Below, one piece after another: positions 17,604 through 25,724 of a stretch of 45,850 nt of DNA. Position 1 is the stretch's first letter; every line of letters starts with the position of its first letter. Under the pieces are notes generated by a model, which was not told the DNA's origin, made no database searches, and saw nothing but the letters and a program-made list of their open reading frames with translations. Origin of the DNA: Pseudomonas donghuensis (GTDB lineage: Bacteria > Pseudomonadota > Gammaproteobacteria > Pseudomonadales > Pseudomonadaceae); assembly GCF_000259195.1 (NCBI RefSeq), contig NZ_JH650764.1, positions 71,090 through 116,939 on the forward strand. The letters are read 5' to 3'. The translations under genes were made by a program, and so were the position numbers.

Positions 17604-18607
17604 TGCGCGTAATGTTCTCCGCTACATCGCTGAAACTGCTCGGTTGCGCGGCCCTGGGCCTGGTGCTGGTGAGCTGTTCGAGCAGCCGCCCAAGCACTTC
17701 TACCCAGGGCAATACCAATGTGGTGCGGGCCAAGCCTGGCCTGGACATCAACCGGGCCCACAAGGATGGTGCACCCTGGTGGGATGTCGACGTCTCGAAG
17801 ATCCCGGACGCGACCCCGACCGTGCACACCGGTAACTACAAGGCCAACCCCTACACCGTGCTGGGCAAGACCTACTTCCCGATCCCCGACTCGCGCAACT
17901 ACCGCGCCGAGGGCACGGCGTCGTGGTATGGCACCAAGTTCCATGGCCAGAACACCGCCAACGGCGAGGTCTATGACCTCTACGGCATGAGCGCGGCGCA
18001 CAAGACCCTGCCGCTGCCGGCCTACGTCAAGGTCACCAACCTCGACAACCAGCGCAGCGTGATCCTGCGGGTCAACGACCGCGGGCCGTTCTATTCCGAC
18101 CGTATCATCGACCTGTCGTACGCGGCGGCGAAGAAGCTCGGCTATGCCGAAACCGGTACCGCGCGGGTGCGCGTCGAGGGTATCGACCCGAAACAATGGT
18201 GGGCCCAGCGTGGCCAGCCGGCGCCGATGGTTCTCGACCAGCCGCAAGTGGCCCAGACCCAGGCCATGCCGGCCAGCACCGGCACGGTCGAACAATGGAC
18301 GCCGCCACCGCAGCAGCATGCCGCCGCGGTCGTGCCGCTGCAGGTTGCCAGCAACAACAGCATGGCCGGCAATGGTCTTTACTTGCAGGTCGGCGCCTTT
18401 GCCAACCCGGACGCCGCCGAACTGCTGCGCTCCAAGCTCAGCAGCATGGTCAGCGCGCCGGTCTTCATCAGTTCGATCGTGCGTAACCAGCAGACCCTGC
18501 ACCGGGTCCGCCTGGGGCCGATCAACAGCCAGGGCGAAGCCCAGCAGATGCAGGACAGCGTGCGTCTGGCCAACCTGGGGCAGCCCAAAGTCGTCACGGC
18601 AGACTGA
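17603..18607 (+). CDS. rlpA: Septal-ring lytic transglycosylase RlpA
   Basis: Outer-membrane lipoprotein that in Pseudomonas cleaves peptide-free (denuded) glycan strands at the septum. The protein has 334 residues with lipobox LVSC (Cys25), a double-psi beta-barrel domain (EGTASWYGTKFHGQNTANGE near residue 103 and RVNDRGPFYSDRIIDLSY near 157), a Gln/Pro-rich linker, and a C-terminal SPOR domain (residues about 253-332, LYLQVGAFANPDAAELLRSK) that binds denuded septal glycan. Its ATG overlaps the mltB stop by one base. Together with MltB it forms a hydrolase pair behind the PBP2-RodA synthase. Confidence 0.96.
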   Translation: MRVMFSATSLKLLGCAALGLVLVSCSSSRPSTSTQGNTNVVRAKPGLDINRAHKDGAPWWDVDVSKIPDATPTVHTGNYKANPYTVLGKTYFPIPDSRNYRAEGTASWYGTKFHGQNTANGEVYDLYGMSAAHKTLPLPAYVKVTNLDNQRSVILRVNDRGPFYSDRIIDLSYAAAKKLGYAETGTARVRVEGIDPKQWWAQRGQPAPMVLDQPQVAQTQAMPASTGTVEQWTPPPQQHAAAVVPLQVASNNSMAGNGLYLQVGAFANPDAAELLRSKLSSMVSAPVFISSIVRNQQTLHRVRLGPINSQGEAQQMQDSVRLANLGQPKVVTAD

Positions 18608-18646
18608 TCGGGGGGACTGATCGGTTTGTCATGCAGCCGGGCGCAG

Positions 18647-18669
18647 CCGCCATGTACAATGGCGGTTTT
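18647..18669 (+). terminator. Small hairpin with T run between rlpA and dacA
   Basis: CCGCCAT (18647-18653), 5-base loop, ATGGCGG (18659-18665), then TTTTG. It lies 40 bases past the rlpA stop. The overlapping TACAAT (18655-18660) could instead serve as a -10 for dacA, with TTGTCA at 18626 too far upstream (23 bases) for a normal promoter. Confidence 0.45.
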
Positions 18670-18741
18670 GCCCGTCAGGCCATGTGCCTGTAAACGTTTT
18701 GCCCATGAGGGCATGAGCCCATTAGCCATTTCGAGAGACGG

Positions 18742-19902
18742 ATGAACATAACCAGCTTTGCCAAACGCCTTTGCCTGCTTGTACCGCTGATGATTGCCCC
18801 TGCCGCCTTCGCGGCAGAGCAGATGATGCCGTCGCCGCCGCAACTGGCTGCCAAGTCCTACGTGCTCATGGAAGCCTCCAGTGGCAACATCCTGGTCGAG
18901 AACAATGGTGACCAGCGTCTGCCTCCGGCGAGCCTGACCAAGCTGATGACCGCCTACATCGCGACCCTGGATATCCGTCGTGGGCAGATCGGCGAGAACG
19001 ATCCGGTCACCGTCAGCGAAAACGCCTGGCGCACCGGTGGTTCGCGGATGTTCATCAAGGTCGGTACCCAGGTCAGCGTCAGCGACCTGCTGCACGGCAT
19101 CATCATCCAGTCGGGTAACGACGCCAGCGTCGCCCTGGCCGAGCACATCGCCGGCAGCGAAGACGCTTTCGCCGACATGATGAACAAGACTGCCAGCGAT
19201 CTTGGCATGAGCAACAGTCACTTCATGAACCCGACCGGCCTGCCGAACCCCGAGCACTACTCGTCGGCCCACGACATGGCGGTACTGGCACGCGCGATTA
19301 TCCACGAAGACCCGGCTCACTATGCGATCTACTCGCAGAAGGAGTTCTTCTGGAACAACATCAAGCAGCCTAACCGCAACCTGTTGCTGTGGCGCGACAA
19401 GACTGTCGACGGCCTGAAAACCGGCCACACCGACGAAGCCGGCTACTGCATGGTGTCTTCGGCGGTCCGTGACGGCATGCGCCTGATCGCCGTGGTCTTC
19501 GGTACCAACAGCGAGCAATCGCGTGCGGCCGAAACCCAGAAGCTGCTGACCTATGGCTTCCGCTTCTTCGAAACCCAGACCTTCTACCAGAAGGGTACGG
19601 AACTGGCCCAGGCGCCGGTATGGAAGGGTGCGACCAATCAGGTCAAAGCCGGTCTTGCCCAGGACCTGAGCATGACTTTGCCTAAAGGCCAATTGAAAAA
19701 GCTGGCCGCAAGCATGACCATGAACCCGCAATTGATCGCTCCGATCAACAAAGGTGACGTGATCGGTAAAGTGGAAGTCAAACTGGATGACAAGGTTGTC
19801 CACAGTGCCGACCTGATCGCGCTGGATGGCGTTGAGGAAGGTGGTTTCTTCCGTCGTGTGTGGGATAGCATTCGGCTATTCTTCTACGGGTTGTTCAACT
19901 GA
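18742..19902 (+). CDS. dacA: D-alanyl-D-alanine carboxypeptidase (PBP5/6 type)
   Basis: Removes the terminal D-Ala of peptidoglycan pentapeptides in the periplasm. The 386-residue protein has a signal peptide (cleavage after AFA at about residue 24), then a class C penicillin-binding domain with SLTK (Ser64, Lys67), SGN (124-126) and KTG (226-228). The C-terminal beta domain (residues about 287-370) precedes an amphipathic anchor (VWDSIRLFFYGLFN) that holds PBP5-type enzymes to the inner membrane. A 134-base gap with a hairpin separates it from rlpA, and a terminator follows, so it may be a separate transcript. Confidence 0.96.
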   Translation: MNITSFAKRLCLLVPLMIAPAAFAAEQMMPSPPQLAAKSYVLMEASSGNILVENNGDQRLPPASLTKLMTAYIATLDIRRGQIGENDPVTVSENAWRTGGSRMFIKVGTQVSVSDLLHGIIIQSGNDASVALAEHIAGSEDAFADMMNKTASDLGMSNSHFMNPTGLPNPEHYSSAHDMAVLARAIIHEDPAHYAIYSQKEFFWNNIKQPNRNLLLWRDKTVDGLKTGHTDEAGYCMVSSAVRDGMRLIAVVFGTNSEQSRAAETQKLLTYGFRFFETQTFYQKGTELAQAPVWKGATNQVKAGLAQDLSMTLPKGQLKKLAASMTMNPQLIAPINKGDVIGKVEVKLDDKVVHSADLIALDGVEEGGFFRRVWDSIRLFFYGLFN

Positions 19903-19917
19903 TATCGTGACCTGCCA

Positions 19918-19948
19918 CGCCCCCGCCCACTCACGCGGGGGCGTTGTT
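19918..19948 (+). terminator. Intrinsic terminator after dacA
   Basis: Nine-base perfect stem CGCCCCCGC (19918-19926) with GCGGGGGCG (19935-19943), loop of 8, followed by TTGTTGTTG. It lies 15 bases after the dacA stop and 35 bases before ybeD. Confidence 0.6.
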
Positions 19949-19977
19949 GTTGCCACGGCTACGAGGCCGTTATTGCC

Positions 19978-20250
19978 ATGAGCGAAGACGTCAAGTCGCA
20001 CAAAATCGAATTCCCCTGCGCCGATTACCCGATCAAGGTCATCGGTGACACCGTGGTCCATTTCAAGGACACGGTGATCGAGATCCTCAAGAAGTACGCC
20101 GAGGTCGATCTCAAGACCCTGGCTGAGCGTCAGAGCAAGGAAGGCAAGTACACCACGGTGCAGCTGCACATCGTGGCGACCAGTGAAGACCAACTGCACA
20201 ACATCAACAGCGCCCTGCGCGCGACCGGTATCGTGAAAATGGTGCTCTGA
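19978..20250 (+). CDS. ybeD: YbeD/DUF493 family protein
   Basis: A 90-residue protein of the UPF0250 family, beginning [19 protein letters not shown] and ending with [10 protein letters not shown]; the fold is ACT-like in E. coli YbeD and an allosteric role for the lipoate genes has been proposed but not proved. Position between dacA and lipB is conserved between Pseudomonas and enterics. The last base of its stop codon is the first base region of lipB (one-base overlap), so production of LipB is probably coupled to it. Confidence 0.9.
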   Translation: MSEDVKSHKIEFPCADYPIKVIGDTVVHFKDTVIEILKKYAEVDLKTLAERQSKEGKYTTVQLHIVATSEDQLHNINSALRATGIVKMVL

Positions 20251-20897
20251 TGCCCGATTGCCTCGGCTTTCGCGACCTTGGCCTGCTGCCCTACGAGCCG
20301 GTGCTCGAGGCCATGCGCCGGTTTACCGACCAGCGCGGCCCGGGCACGGCGGATGAGGTATGGCTGGTTGAACACCCGGCGGTGTTCACCCAGGGCCAGG
20401 CCGGCAAGGCCGAGCATCTGCTGGTGCCGGGTGACATCCCGGTGGTGCAGACCGATCGCGGTGGCCAGGTGACCTATCACGGCCCGGGCCAGCTGGTGGC
20501 CTATCTGTTGCTGGATGTGCGCCGCCTTGGGTTTGGCGTGCGCGATCTGGTCAGCCGCATCGAACGCTGCCTGATCGAGTTGCTGGCCAGTTACAACGTC
20601 GAGGCGGCGGCCAAGGCCGACGCGCCGGGCGTCTATGTCGACGGGGCGAAGATCGCCTCGCTCGGCCTGCGGATTCGCAATGGCTGTTCGTTTCACGGCC
20701 TTGCTCTGAACGTGGACATGGACCTTGCGCCATTCCGCCGGATTAACCCCTGCGGGTATGCGGGGCTGGCCATGACCCAGCTGCGCGATCAGGCAGGCTC
20801 GATCGAACTCTCTGAGGTAAGGGCAAGGCTGCGCGGGCAGCTGGTCAAGCACCTCGACTATGCTGAGCAGGCGACCCTTACGGGCGGAATCTTCTGA
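20250..20897 (+). CDS. lipB: Octanoyl-[acyl-carrier-protein]:protein octanoyltransferase
   Basis: Moves octanoate from ACP onto lipoyl domains, the first step of de novo lipoylation. The 215-residue protein shows [20 protein letters not shown], the [18 protein letters not shown] signature with the conserved Lys/His area, and a C-terminal [20 protein letters not shown] segment with the catalytic Lys (AKIAS). The catalytic Cys is in [15 protein letters not shown]. It overlaps ybeD by one base and precedes lipA by 2 bases. Confidence 0.96.
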   Translation: MPDCLGFRDLGLLPYEPVLEAMRRFTDQRGPGTADEVWLVEHPAVFTQGQAGKAEHLLVPGDIPVVQTDRGGQVTYHGPGQLVAYLLLDVRRLGFGVRDLVSRIERCLIELLASYNVEAAAKADAPGVYVDGAKIASLGLRIRNGCSFHGLALNVDMDLAPFRRINPCGYAGLAMTQLRDQAGSIELSEVRARLRGQLVKHLDYAEQATLTGGIF

Positions 20898-20899
20898 AT

Positions 20900-21898
20900 A
20901 TGACTACTGTTGTGCAAGAACCAGTGCAAAGCGTGACGCCAGCGCCACGGCCCAAGGTCGAGGCGGGTGTCAAACTGCGTGGCGCGGAAAAAGTCGCGCG
21001 TATCCCGGTAAAGATCATCCCCACCGACGAGCTGCCAAAAAAGCCTGACTGGATTCGCGTGCGTATCCCGGTTTCGCCGGAAGTCGACCGCATCAAGCAA
21101 CTGCTGCGCAAGCACAAGCTGCACAGCGTCTGTGAAGAAGCTTCCTGCCCGAACCTGGGCGAATGCTTCTCCGGCGGTACCGCCACCTTCATGATCATGG
21201 GTGACATCTGCACCCGTCGTTGCCCGTTCTGCGACGTCGGCCATGGCCGGCCAAAGCCACTGGACGTCGACGAGCCGAAGAACCTCGCCGTGGCCATCGC
21301 CGACCTGCGCCTGAAGTACGTGGTGATCACCTCGGTGGACCGCGACGACCTGCGTGACGGCGGCGCCCAGCACTTTGCCGACTGCATCCGCGAGATTCGC
21401 GCGCTGTCGCCGGGCGTCCAGCTCGAAACCCTGGTGCCGGACTACCGCGGGCGCATGGACGTCGCCCTGGCGATCACCGCCGAGACGCCACCGGATGTGT
21501 TCAACCACAACCTGGAAACCGTGCCGCGCCTGTACAAGGCGGCGCGCCCGGGTTCGGACTACCAGTGGTCGCTGACCCTGCTGCAGAAGTTCAAGGAATT
21601 GGTGCCGCACGTACCGACCAAGTCCGGCCTGATGCTGGGCCTGGGCGAAACCGACGAAGAAGTGATCGAAGTGATGCATCGCATGCGCGAGCACAACATC
21701 GACATGCTGACCCTCGGCCAGTACCTGCAGCCGTCGCGCAGCCACTTGCCGGTGCAGCGTTTCGTGCACCCGGACACCTTCGCCTGGTTCGCCGAAGAAG
21801 GCTACAAGATGGGCTTCAAGAACGTCGCCTCCGGCCCGCTGGTGCGTTCTTCGTACCATGCCGACCAGCAGGCGCACGAGGCCAAGATCAAGCTCTGA
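20900..21898 (+). CDS. lipA: Lipoyl synthase
   Basis: Radical-SAM enzyme that inserts two sulfurs into protein-bound octanoate. The protein has 332 residues with both iron-sulfur clusters: the auxiliary (sacrificed) cluster motif [12 protein letters not shown] (Cys78, 83, 89) and the SAM cluster motif CTRRCPFC (Cys104, 108, 111). The C-terminal SSYHAD with the serine ligand of the auxiliary cluster is intact. The start is ATG two bases after the lipB stop. A strong terminator follows the stop at 21917. Confidence 0.98.
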   Translation: MTTVVQEPVQSVTPAPRPKVEAGVKLRGAEKVARIPVKIIPTDELPKKPDWIRVRIPVSPEVDRIKQLLRKHKLHSVCEEASCPNLGECFSGGTATFMIMGDICTRRCPFCDVGHGRPKPLDVDEPKNLAVAIADLRLKYVVITSVDRDDLRDGGAQHFADCIREIRALSPGVQLETLVPDYRGRMDVALAITAETPPDVFNHNLETVPRLYKAARPGSDYQWSLTLLQKFKELVPHVPTKSGLMLGLGETDEEVIEVMHRMREHNIDMLTLGQYLQPSRSHLPVQRFVHPDTFAWFAEEGYKMGFKNVASGPLVRSSYHADQQAHEAKIKL

Positions 21899-21916
21899 TC
21901 GCCGTCGCAGTGCCTC

Positions 21917-21954
21917 AATGCCGATGCTCGCTACCCTGCGGCATCGGCATTTTT
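21917..21954 (+). terminator. Intrinsic terminator after lipA
   Basis: Eleven-base perfect stem AATGCCGATGC (21917-21927) with GCATCGGCATT (21941-21951), then a short T run. It closes the ybeD-lipB-lipA unit. Confidence 0.75.
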
Positions 21955-22036
21955 GTTTGCGGCAAGGCTTCCTTGCGCCGTCGAACGGATCGTTGATTTA
22001 CTGTGGGCGGATCTGTCCACACAAGGAGTCGTCTGG

Positions 22037-22996
22037 ATGAACCTTCCCTTCACGCATCAGGCCCGCGTGCTGTCCCATGCCCAGCCGTTGCCCATGGCCT
22101 TGCCCGCTGGCGGGCTGATCGCGATCATTGCCCCGGCAGGTCCCGCCCAGGTCGATACGCTCAAGGTCAACCAGTGGTTCGAGGCACGCGGCTATCGCTG
22201 CCGGATCTACCCGGGGGTGACTGCCGCCGAGGGCTATCTGGCTGGTAGCGATGCGCAGCGCCTGCAAGACCTGCACAGCGCCTTCGCTGCCGAAGATGTC
22301 GATGCCATCATCTGCCTGCGTGGTGGCTACGGCAGCATGCGCCTGCTGGAAAACATCGATTTCGACCTGCTGCGCCGTCACCCCAAGCCTTTGGTCGGCT
22401 ACAGCGACATCACCGCGCTGCACACGGCCATTGCCCGTCATGCCGGGTTCGTGTCGTTCCACGGCGCCATGCTCAAGTCGGAATTGCTGGGCAACAAGCA
22501 GGAGCCGACCCTGTCATCGCTGTTCGAGCAGCTCAGCGGCCGCCTGGGCGCCGGCGACCGCCTTGAACACCCCGATGCCTGGCCGTTGACCTCGATCCTG
22601 CCAGGCGCTGCCAGCGGGCCCTTGCAGGGCGGTAACCTGTCGATATTGTGCGCAACCCTAGGCACCCCTGCAGAAATCCACTGCGGCGGTGGCATTCTGT
22701 TTGTCGAAGACGTCAATGAGCCACTGTATCGGGTTGACCGCCTGCTGACGCAGTTGCGCCTGGCGGGCAAGCTCGAAGGGGTTCGTGGCGTGTTGGTGGG
22801 GGATTTTGCCGGAATCACGCTAGAGGCGCTGGCGCCCTTGATGCGGCAGTTCTTCGCGCCGTTGCAGGTGCCGGTGCTGGCCGGATGGCGCAGCGGTCAT
22901 TGCGACCCGAATCTGACCTTGCCGCTAGGGGCCAGAGTGCACCTGGATGCCGATCGCAAGTGCTTGCGGCTGGAGCAGGACTTGTTCAGGCGCTGA
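22037..22996 (+). CDS. ldcA: Murein tetrapeptide (L,D-)carboxypeptidase
   Basis: Serine peptidase of family S66 that trims the terminal D-Ala from recovered murein tetrapeptides in the cytoplasm, giving the tripeptide used by Mpl. The protein has 319 residues. The Ser-His-Glu triad segments are visible: VGYSDITALHTA (nucleophile Ser), ILFVEDVNEPLYRVDRLL (Glu) and SGHCDPNLTLPLG (His). ICLRGGYGSMRLL is a further signature. The ATG at 22037 has AAGGAG 9 bases upstream. A bidirectional terminator separates it from the convergent transglycosylase gene. Confidence 0.93.
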   Translation: MNLPFTHQARVLSHAQPLPMALPAGGLIAIIAPAGPAQVDTLKVNQWFEARGYRCRIYPGVTAAEGYLAGSDAQRLQDLHSAFAAEDVDAIICLRGGYGSMRLLENIDFDLLRRHPKPLVGYSDITALHTAIARHAGFVSFHGAMLKSELLGNKQEPTLSSLFEQLSGRLGAGDRLEHPDAWPLTSILPGAASGPLQGGNLSILCATLGTPAEIHCGGGILFVEDVNEPLYRVDRLLTQLRLAGKLEGVRGVLVGDFAGITLEALAPLMRQFFAPLQVPVLAGWRSGHCDPNLTLPLGARVHLDADRKCLRLEQDLFRR

Positions 22997-23000
22997 ATGA

Positions 23001-23027
23001 AAAACGCCCCTGAACAGGGGCGTTTTT
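23001..23027. terminator. Bidirectional intrinsic terminator between ldcA and the convergent transglycosylase gene
   Basis: AAAACGCCCC-TGAACA-GGGGCGTTTTT: stem with A run on one side and T run on the other, so it can terminate from both directions. It lies 4 bases past the ldcA stop and 7 bases past the opposite gene's stop. Confidence 0.88.
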
Positions 23028-23034
23028 GTATTGC

Positions 23035-24351
23035 TTAGCGTTGACGCAGGCTATCGAGCAGCTTGTGCGTCGGATAGCCGTCGGCAGGCCAGCCCAGCGC
23101 CTGCTGAGCACTGCGAATGGCCTTGCGGGTGTTGGCGCCGATAATGCCGTCGGCGGCCCCGGCGTCGTAGTTGCGGGCGCTGAGCAGGGTCTGCAATTCG
23201 ACCCGCTCGCTGCGGCTCAGCGGCAGGTCATCCTTGGGCCAGGATCCGGCGATGTAACCTGAGCCATCGAACCGTTGGCCAAGCAGGCCGACGGCCATGG
23301 CGTAGGACGACGAGTTGTTGTACTTGAGGATCGCGCGGAAGTTGTCCAGCACCAGGAAGGCCGGGCCGCGGTAACCGGCCGGCAACAGCAAGGCGGCGGA
23401 CAACTGCTCGCTACCGGCAGGCAAACGCACACCGGCAGGCAGTTTCAGGCCCATTTGCATCCATTCGGACACCGTCTTGCGCTGGCTGCCATCCGCCAGC
23501 CAGTAGTCGAAGCCAGGTGTCAGCTGCACCTCAAAACCCCAGGGCTCGCCGCGTTTCCAGCCGGAGCTCTGCAGGTAGTGGGCAGTGGACGCCAGGGCGT
23601 CAGCCGAGCTGTTCCAGATATCCCGGCGGCCATCGCCGTCAAAATCCACCGCGTGGGTGTTGTAGGTGGTGGGGATGAACTGGGTCTGGCCCATGGCGCC
23701 GGCCCACGAGCCTTTCATCGCATCGGGCTGGATATCGCCGTTCTGCAGGATCTGCAGGGCCGCAATCAGCTGCGCCTGGGCGAAGGCCGGGCGGCGGCCT
23801 TCATAGGCCAGGGTCGCCAGGGAGCGGATGACCGATTTGTTGCCCTGGAACTGGCCAAAGTTGCTTTCCATGCCCCAGACCGAAACCAGCACATTGCGGT
23901 CGACGCCATAGCGTTGTTCGATCTGGCTCAGCAGTTCGGCGTGTTTTTCCAGCAGGCCCTTGCCATTGCGCACACGCAGCGGCGACAGCGCGCCATCGAG
24001 GTATTCCCATACCGGCCGGGTGAACTCCGGCTGGCTGCGGTCGGCCTTGATCACGTCCATGTCGGGGATGACGCCAAGGAAGGCTCGGTCAAAGGTGTTG
24101 GTATTGATACCGGCTTGCAGGGCTTGCTGACGGAACCCCGCTTGCCATTGGGCAAAGCTTTGCAGCGGCTGGATTTCGCTGCTGGTGTCGACGATGGGGT
24201 TGGGCAGTGTCACGACCGGAGCAGGCTGGGCAGGAGCCAGCGGCAGCGCATCGGCGGCGGTGGGCTTTTCCGCGCAGGCGACAAGCAGGATGAGGCTGGA
24301 GGCGGCAATCAGCTGGCGAGGTTGCCAGCGACGGGTAAGACAAAAGGGCAT
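23035..24351 (-). CDS. sltB3: Lytic murein transglycosylase with peptidoglycan-binding domain (SltB3-type)
   Basis: Membrane-bound MltB-family transglycosylase of 438 residues. Residues 1-26 are a lipoprotein signal ending LVAC (Cys26). The SLT_2 catalytic domain spans about 60-360 with Glu162 in VWGMESNFGQFQGN and the signatures GSWAGAMGQTQFIPTTYNTH and FDGDGRRDIWNSSADALAS. The C-terminal 60 residues are a PG_binding_1 domain (LQTLLSARNYDAGAADGIIG, then NTRKAIRSAQQ). This layout matches P. aeruginosa SltB3. The ATG at 24351 fits the signal peptide; an in-frame GTG/ATG 14 codons upstream is less likely. Confidence 0.9.
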   Translation of the reverse strand: MPFCLTRRWQPRQLIAASSLILLVACAEKPTAADALPLAPAQPAPVVTLPNPIVDTSSEIQPLQSFAQWQAGFRQQALQAGINTNTFDRAFLGVIPDMDVIKADRSQPEFTRPVWEYLDGALSPLRVRNGKGLLEKHAELLSQIEQRYGVDRNVLVSVWGMESNFGQFQGNKSVIRSLATLAYEGRRPAFAQAQLIAALQILQNGDIQPDAMKGSWAGAMGQTQFIPTTYNTHAVDFDGDGRRDIWNSSADALASTAHYLQSSGWKRGEPWGFEVQLTPGFDYWLADGSQRKTVSEWMQMGLKLPAGVRLPAGSEQLSAALLLPAGYRGPAFLVLDNFRAILKYNNSSSYAMAVGLLGQRFDGSGYIAGSWPKDDLPLSRSERVELQTLLSARNYDAGAADGIIGANTRKAIRSAQQALGWPADGYPTHKLLDSLRQR

Positions 24352-24412
24352 GCACAGGTCCAGGTATTTCAAGTCAGGTGCCGACCATACCACGCCTGCC
24401 GGATTCTTGCTT

Positions 24413-24577
24413 TTATGCGGCCAAAAAGTAAGAAGCCTCCCAATCTCTCGATTGGAAGGCTTCGCGGCGGTAGCTGCCTTTGCCTTTGCCGGCGCGTTCC
24501 TGGCGGCTGCGGAACAATGGCTGGGCTATGATCGATTTGGCCTTGTTGGGCCCGGGTTTTGCGGGTTTCTTGCTCAT
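24413..24577 (-). CDS. arfA: Alternative ribosome-rescue factor A (ArfA)
   Basis: A 54-residue frame on the minus strand, starting MSKKPAKPGPNKAKSI and continuing QPLFRSRQERAGKGKGSY, then SRDWEAS. It matches the E. coli ArfA core (PLFRQR...KGKGSY...NWEAS). ArfA enters stalled ribosomes lacking a stop codon and recruits release factor RF2, as backup for tmRNA. A 14-bp hairpin followed by a U-rich run lies inside the 3' part of the frame, as in E. coli arfA, where truncated non-stop mRNA makes the gene responsive to loss of tmRNA. After the hairpin only about six codons remain before the TAA. It lies between holA and the sltB3 gene on the same strand. Upstream AGGACA is a modest ribosome-binding site. 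Confidence 0.88.
   Translation of the reverse strand: MSKKPAKPGPNKAKSIIAQPLFRSRQERAGKGKGSYRREAFQSRDWEASYFLAA
24421..24463 (-). terminator. Terminator-like hairpin inside the arfA reading frame
   Basis: In RNA sense the stem is GAAGCCUUCCAAUC / GAUUGGGAGGCUUC (plus-strand 24450-24463 and 24432-24445), 14 pairs with one G-U and a GAGA tetraloop, then UUACUUUUUGG. Transcription ending here, or cleavage of the stem, would give a non-stop message. The stem sits in codons 39-48 of 54. Confidence 0.75.
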
Positions 24578-24650
24578 CACAGGATGTCCTGCCAGGTGGG
24601 TGTGGGCGCAATATAGGCGTTGAAGCCATTGCTGGCAAGCAGCCCCGGCT

Positions 24651-25688
24651 TCACTCAGCCGGCAACGCCAGACGCTGCCCCGCCATCAGCAACGACAAGC
24701 GCGCCAGGCTGGTCCAGGCCGAGCCCTGAGCCTGGCCCTTGATTTGCGCATCGATGCGCTGGGCATCCTGCAACAACTGGCTCCAGCGCTGCGCCGAATG
24801 GCGTTGCAGGGCCTTGCTCATCAGTGGTTTGCGCTTGTCCCAGACCGGCGGCCGGGCCTGGCTGAAGGCCTTGTCCAGCGGCACGCCCTGGATGAACTGC
24901 TGGGCCAGTCCGGCCAGCAGGCGCAGTTCCCGGGCCAGGGCCCAGAGAATCACCGGCGGTTCGACGCCTTCGCCGCGCAAACCTTCGAGCATGCGCAAGG
25001 CATGGGCGGCCTCGCCATTGAGGATGGCGTCGACCAGGCCGAAGACATCAAAGCGGGCGCTGTCGGCTACCGCTGCCTGGACGGTTTCGACAGTGATCTG
25101 ATTGCCTTCGGCCAGTAGCTTGAGCTTCTCGATCTCCTGGGCTGCCGCCAAAAGGTTGCCTTCCACCCGCGCGGCAATCAGATCAACGGCGTCGCGCTGG
25201 GCGCTCAGCCCGGCCTGGGACAGACGCTGGCTGATCCATTGCGGTAGCTGGTGACTGTCCACCGGCCAGATTTGCACGAACTGGGTGTGTTGCCCTTCGA
25301 TCAGCGCCTTGCCCCACTTGGTTTTCTGCGCACTGCCGTCGAGCTTGGGCAGGCTGATCAGCAGCAGGGTGTCTTCAGCGGGGTTGGAGCAGTATTCGAT
25401 GAGTGCCGCGGCGCCTTTGTCGCCAGGCTTGCCGGACGGCAGGCGCAGTTCGAGCAAGCGCCGCTGGGCGAACAGCGACAGGCTGGCACTGGCCTGGAGC
25501 AGGGTGCCCCAGTCGAAGTTGGCGTCGGCGCTGAACACCTGGCGTTCGTCGAAACCTTGCTGGCGTGCCGCCGTGCGGATGGCGTCGGCAGCTTCCTGGC
25601 ACAACAGCGGGTCATCGCCGCTGATCACGTAGACCGGTGCGAGGCTGCCTTGCAGGTGCTTGTTAAGTTGGGCGGGAGTGAGTTTCAT
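24651..25688 (-). CDS. holA: DNA polymerase III subunit delta
   Basis: Clamp-loader subunit that opens the beta sliding clamp. The protein has 345 residues; the start MKLTPAQLNKHLQGSLAPVY, VISGDDPLLCQEAADAIR and the lysine-rich central LDGSAQKTKWGKALIE are as in HolA, and the domain III region VDAILNGEAAHALRMLEGL is typical. It follows lptE on the same strand after a 36-base spacer almost wholly taken by a UUCG hairpin. The order leuS-lptE-holA is conserved with E. coli. No clear Shine-Dalgarno precedes the ATG. Confidence 0.95.
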   Translation of the reverse strand: MKLTPAQLNKHLQGSLAPVYVISGDDPLLCQEAADAIRTAARQQGFDERQVFSADANFDWGTLLQASASLSLFAQRRLLELRLPSGKPGDKGAAALIEYCSNPAEDTLLLISLPKLDGSAQKTKWGKALIEGQHTQFVQIWPVDSHQLPQWISQRLSQAGLSAQRDAVDLIAARVEGNLLAAAQEIEKLKLLAEGNQITVETVQAAVADSARFDVFGLVDAILNGEAAHALRMLEGLRGEGVEPPVILWALARELRLLAGLAQQFIQGVPLDKAFSQARPPVWDKRKPLMSKALQRHSAQRWSQLLQDAQRIDAQIKGQAQGSAWTSLARLSLLMAGQRLALPAE

Positions 25689-25696
25689 GATGGCAG

Positions 25697-25718
25697 ACGG
25701 GGCACCGAAGTGCCCCGT
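25697..25718 (-). promoter_or_regulatory. UUCG-capped hairpin in the lptE-holA spacer
   Basis: In RNA sense ACGGGGCAC-UUCG-GUGCCCCGU: a 9-bp perfect stem with the very stable C(UUCG)G loop, ending 8 bases before the holA ATG and beginning 6 bases past the lptE stop. No U tract follows, so it is more likely an RNA-processing or translation-control element than a terminator. Confidence 0.55.
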
Positions 25719-25724
25719 TCAATC

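Noticed and set aside
18626..18660. A standard sigma-70 promoter for dacA (TTGTCA and TACAAT)
   Set aside because: The 23-base spacing is too long for a normal promoter and the -10 overlaps a hairpin with a T run, so it is given only as a possible terminator.
22003..22036. Inverted TGTGGG / CCACA sequence upstream of ldcA as a REP
   Set aside because: Only a short partial match, without the REP core or arms.
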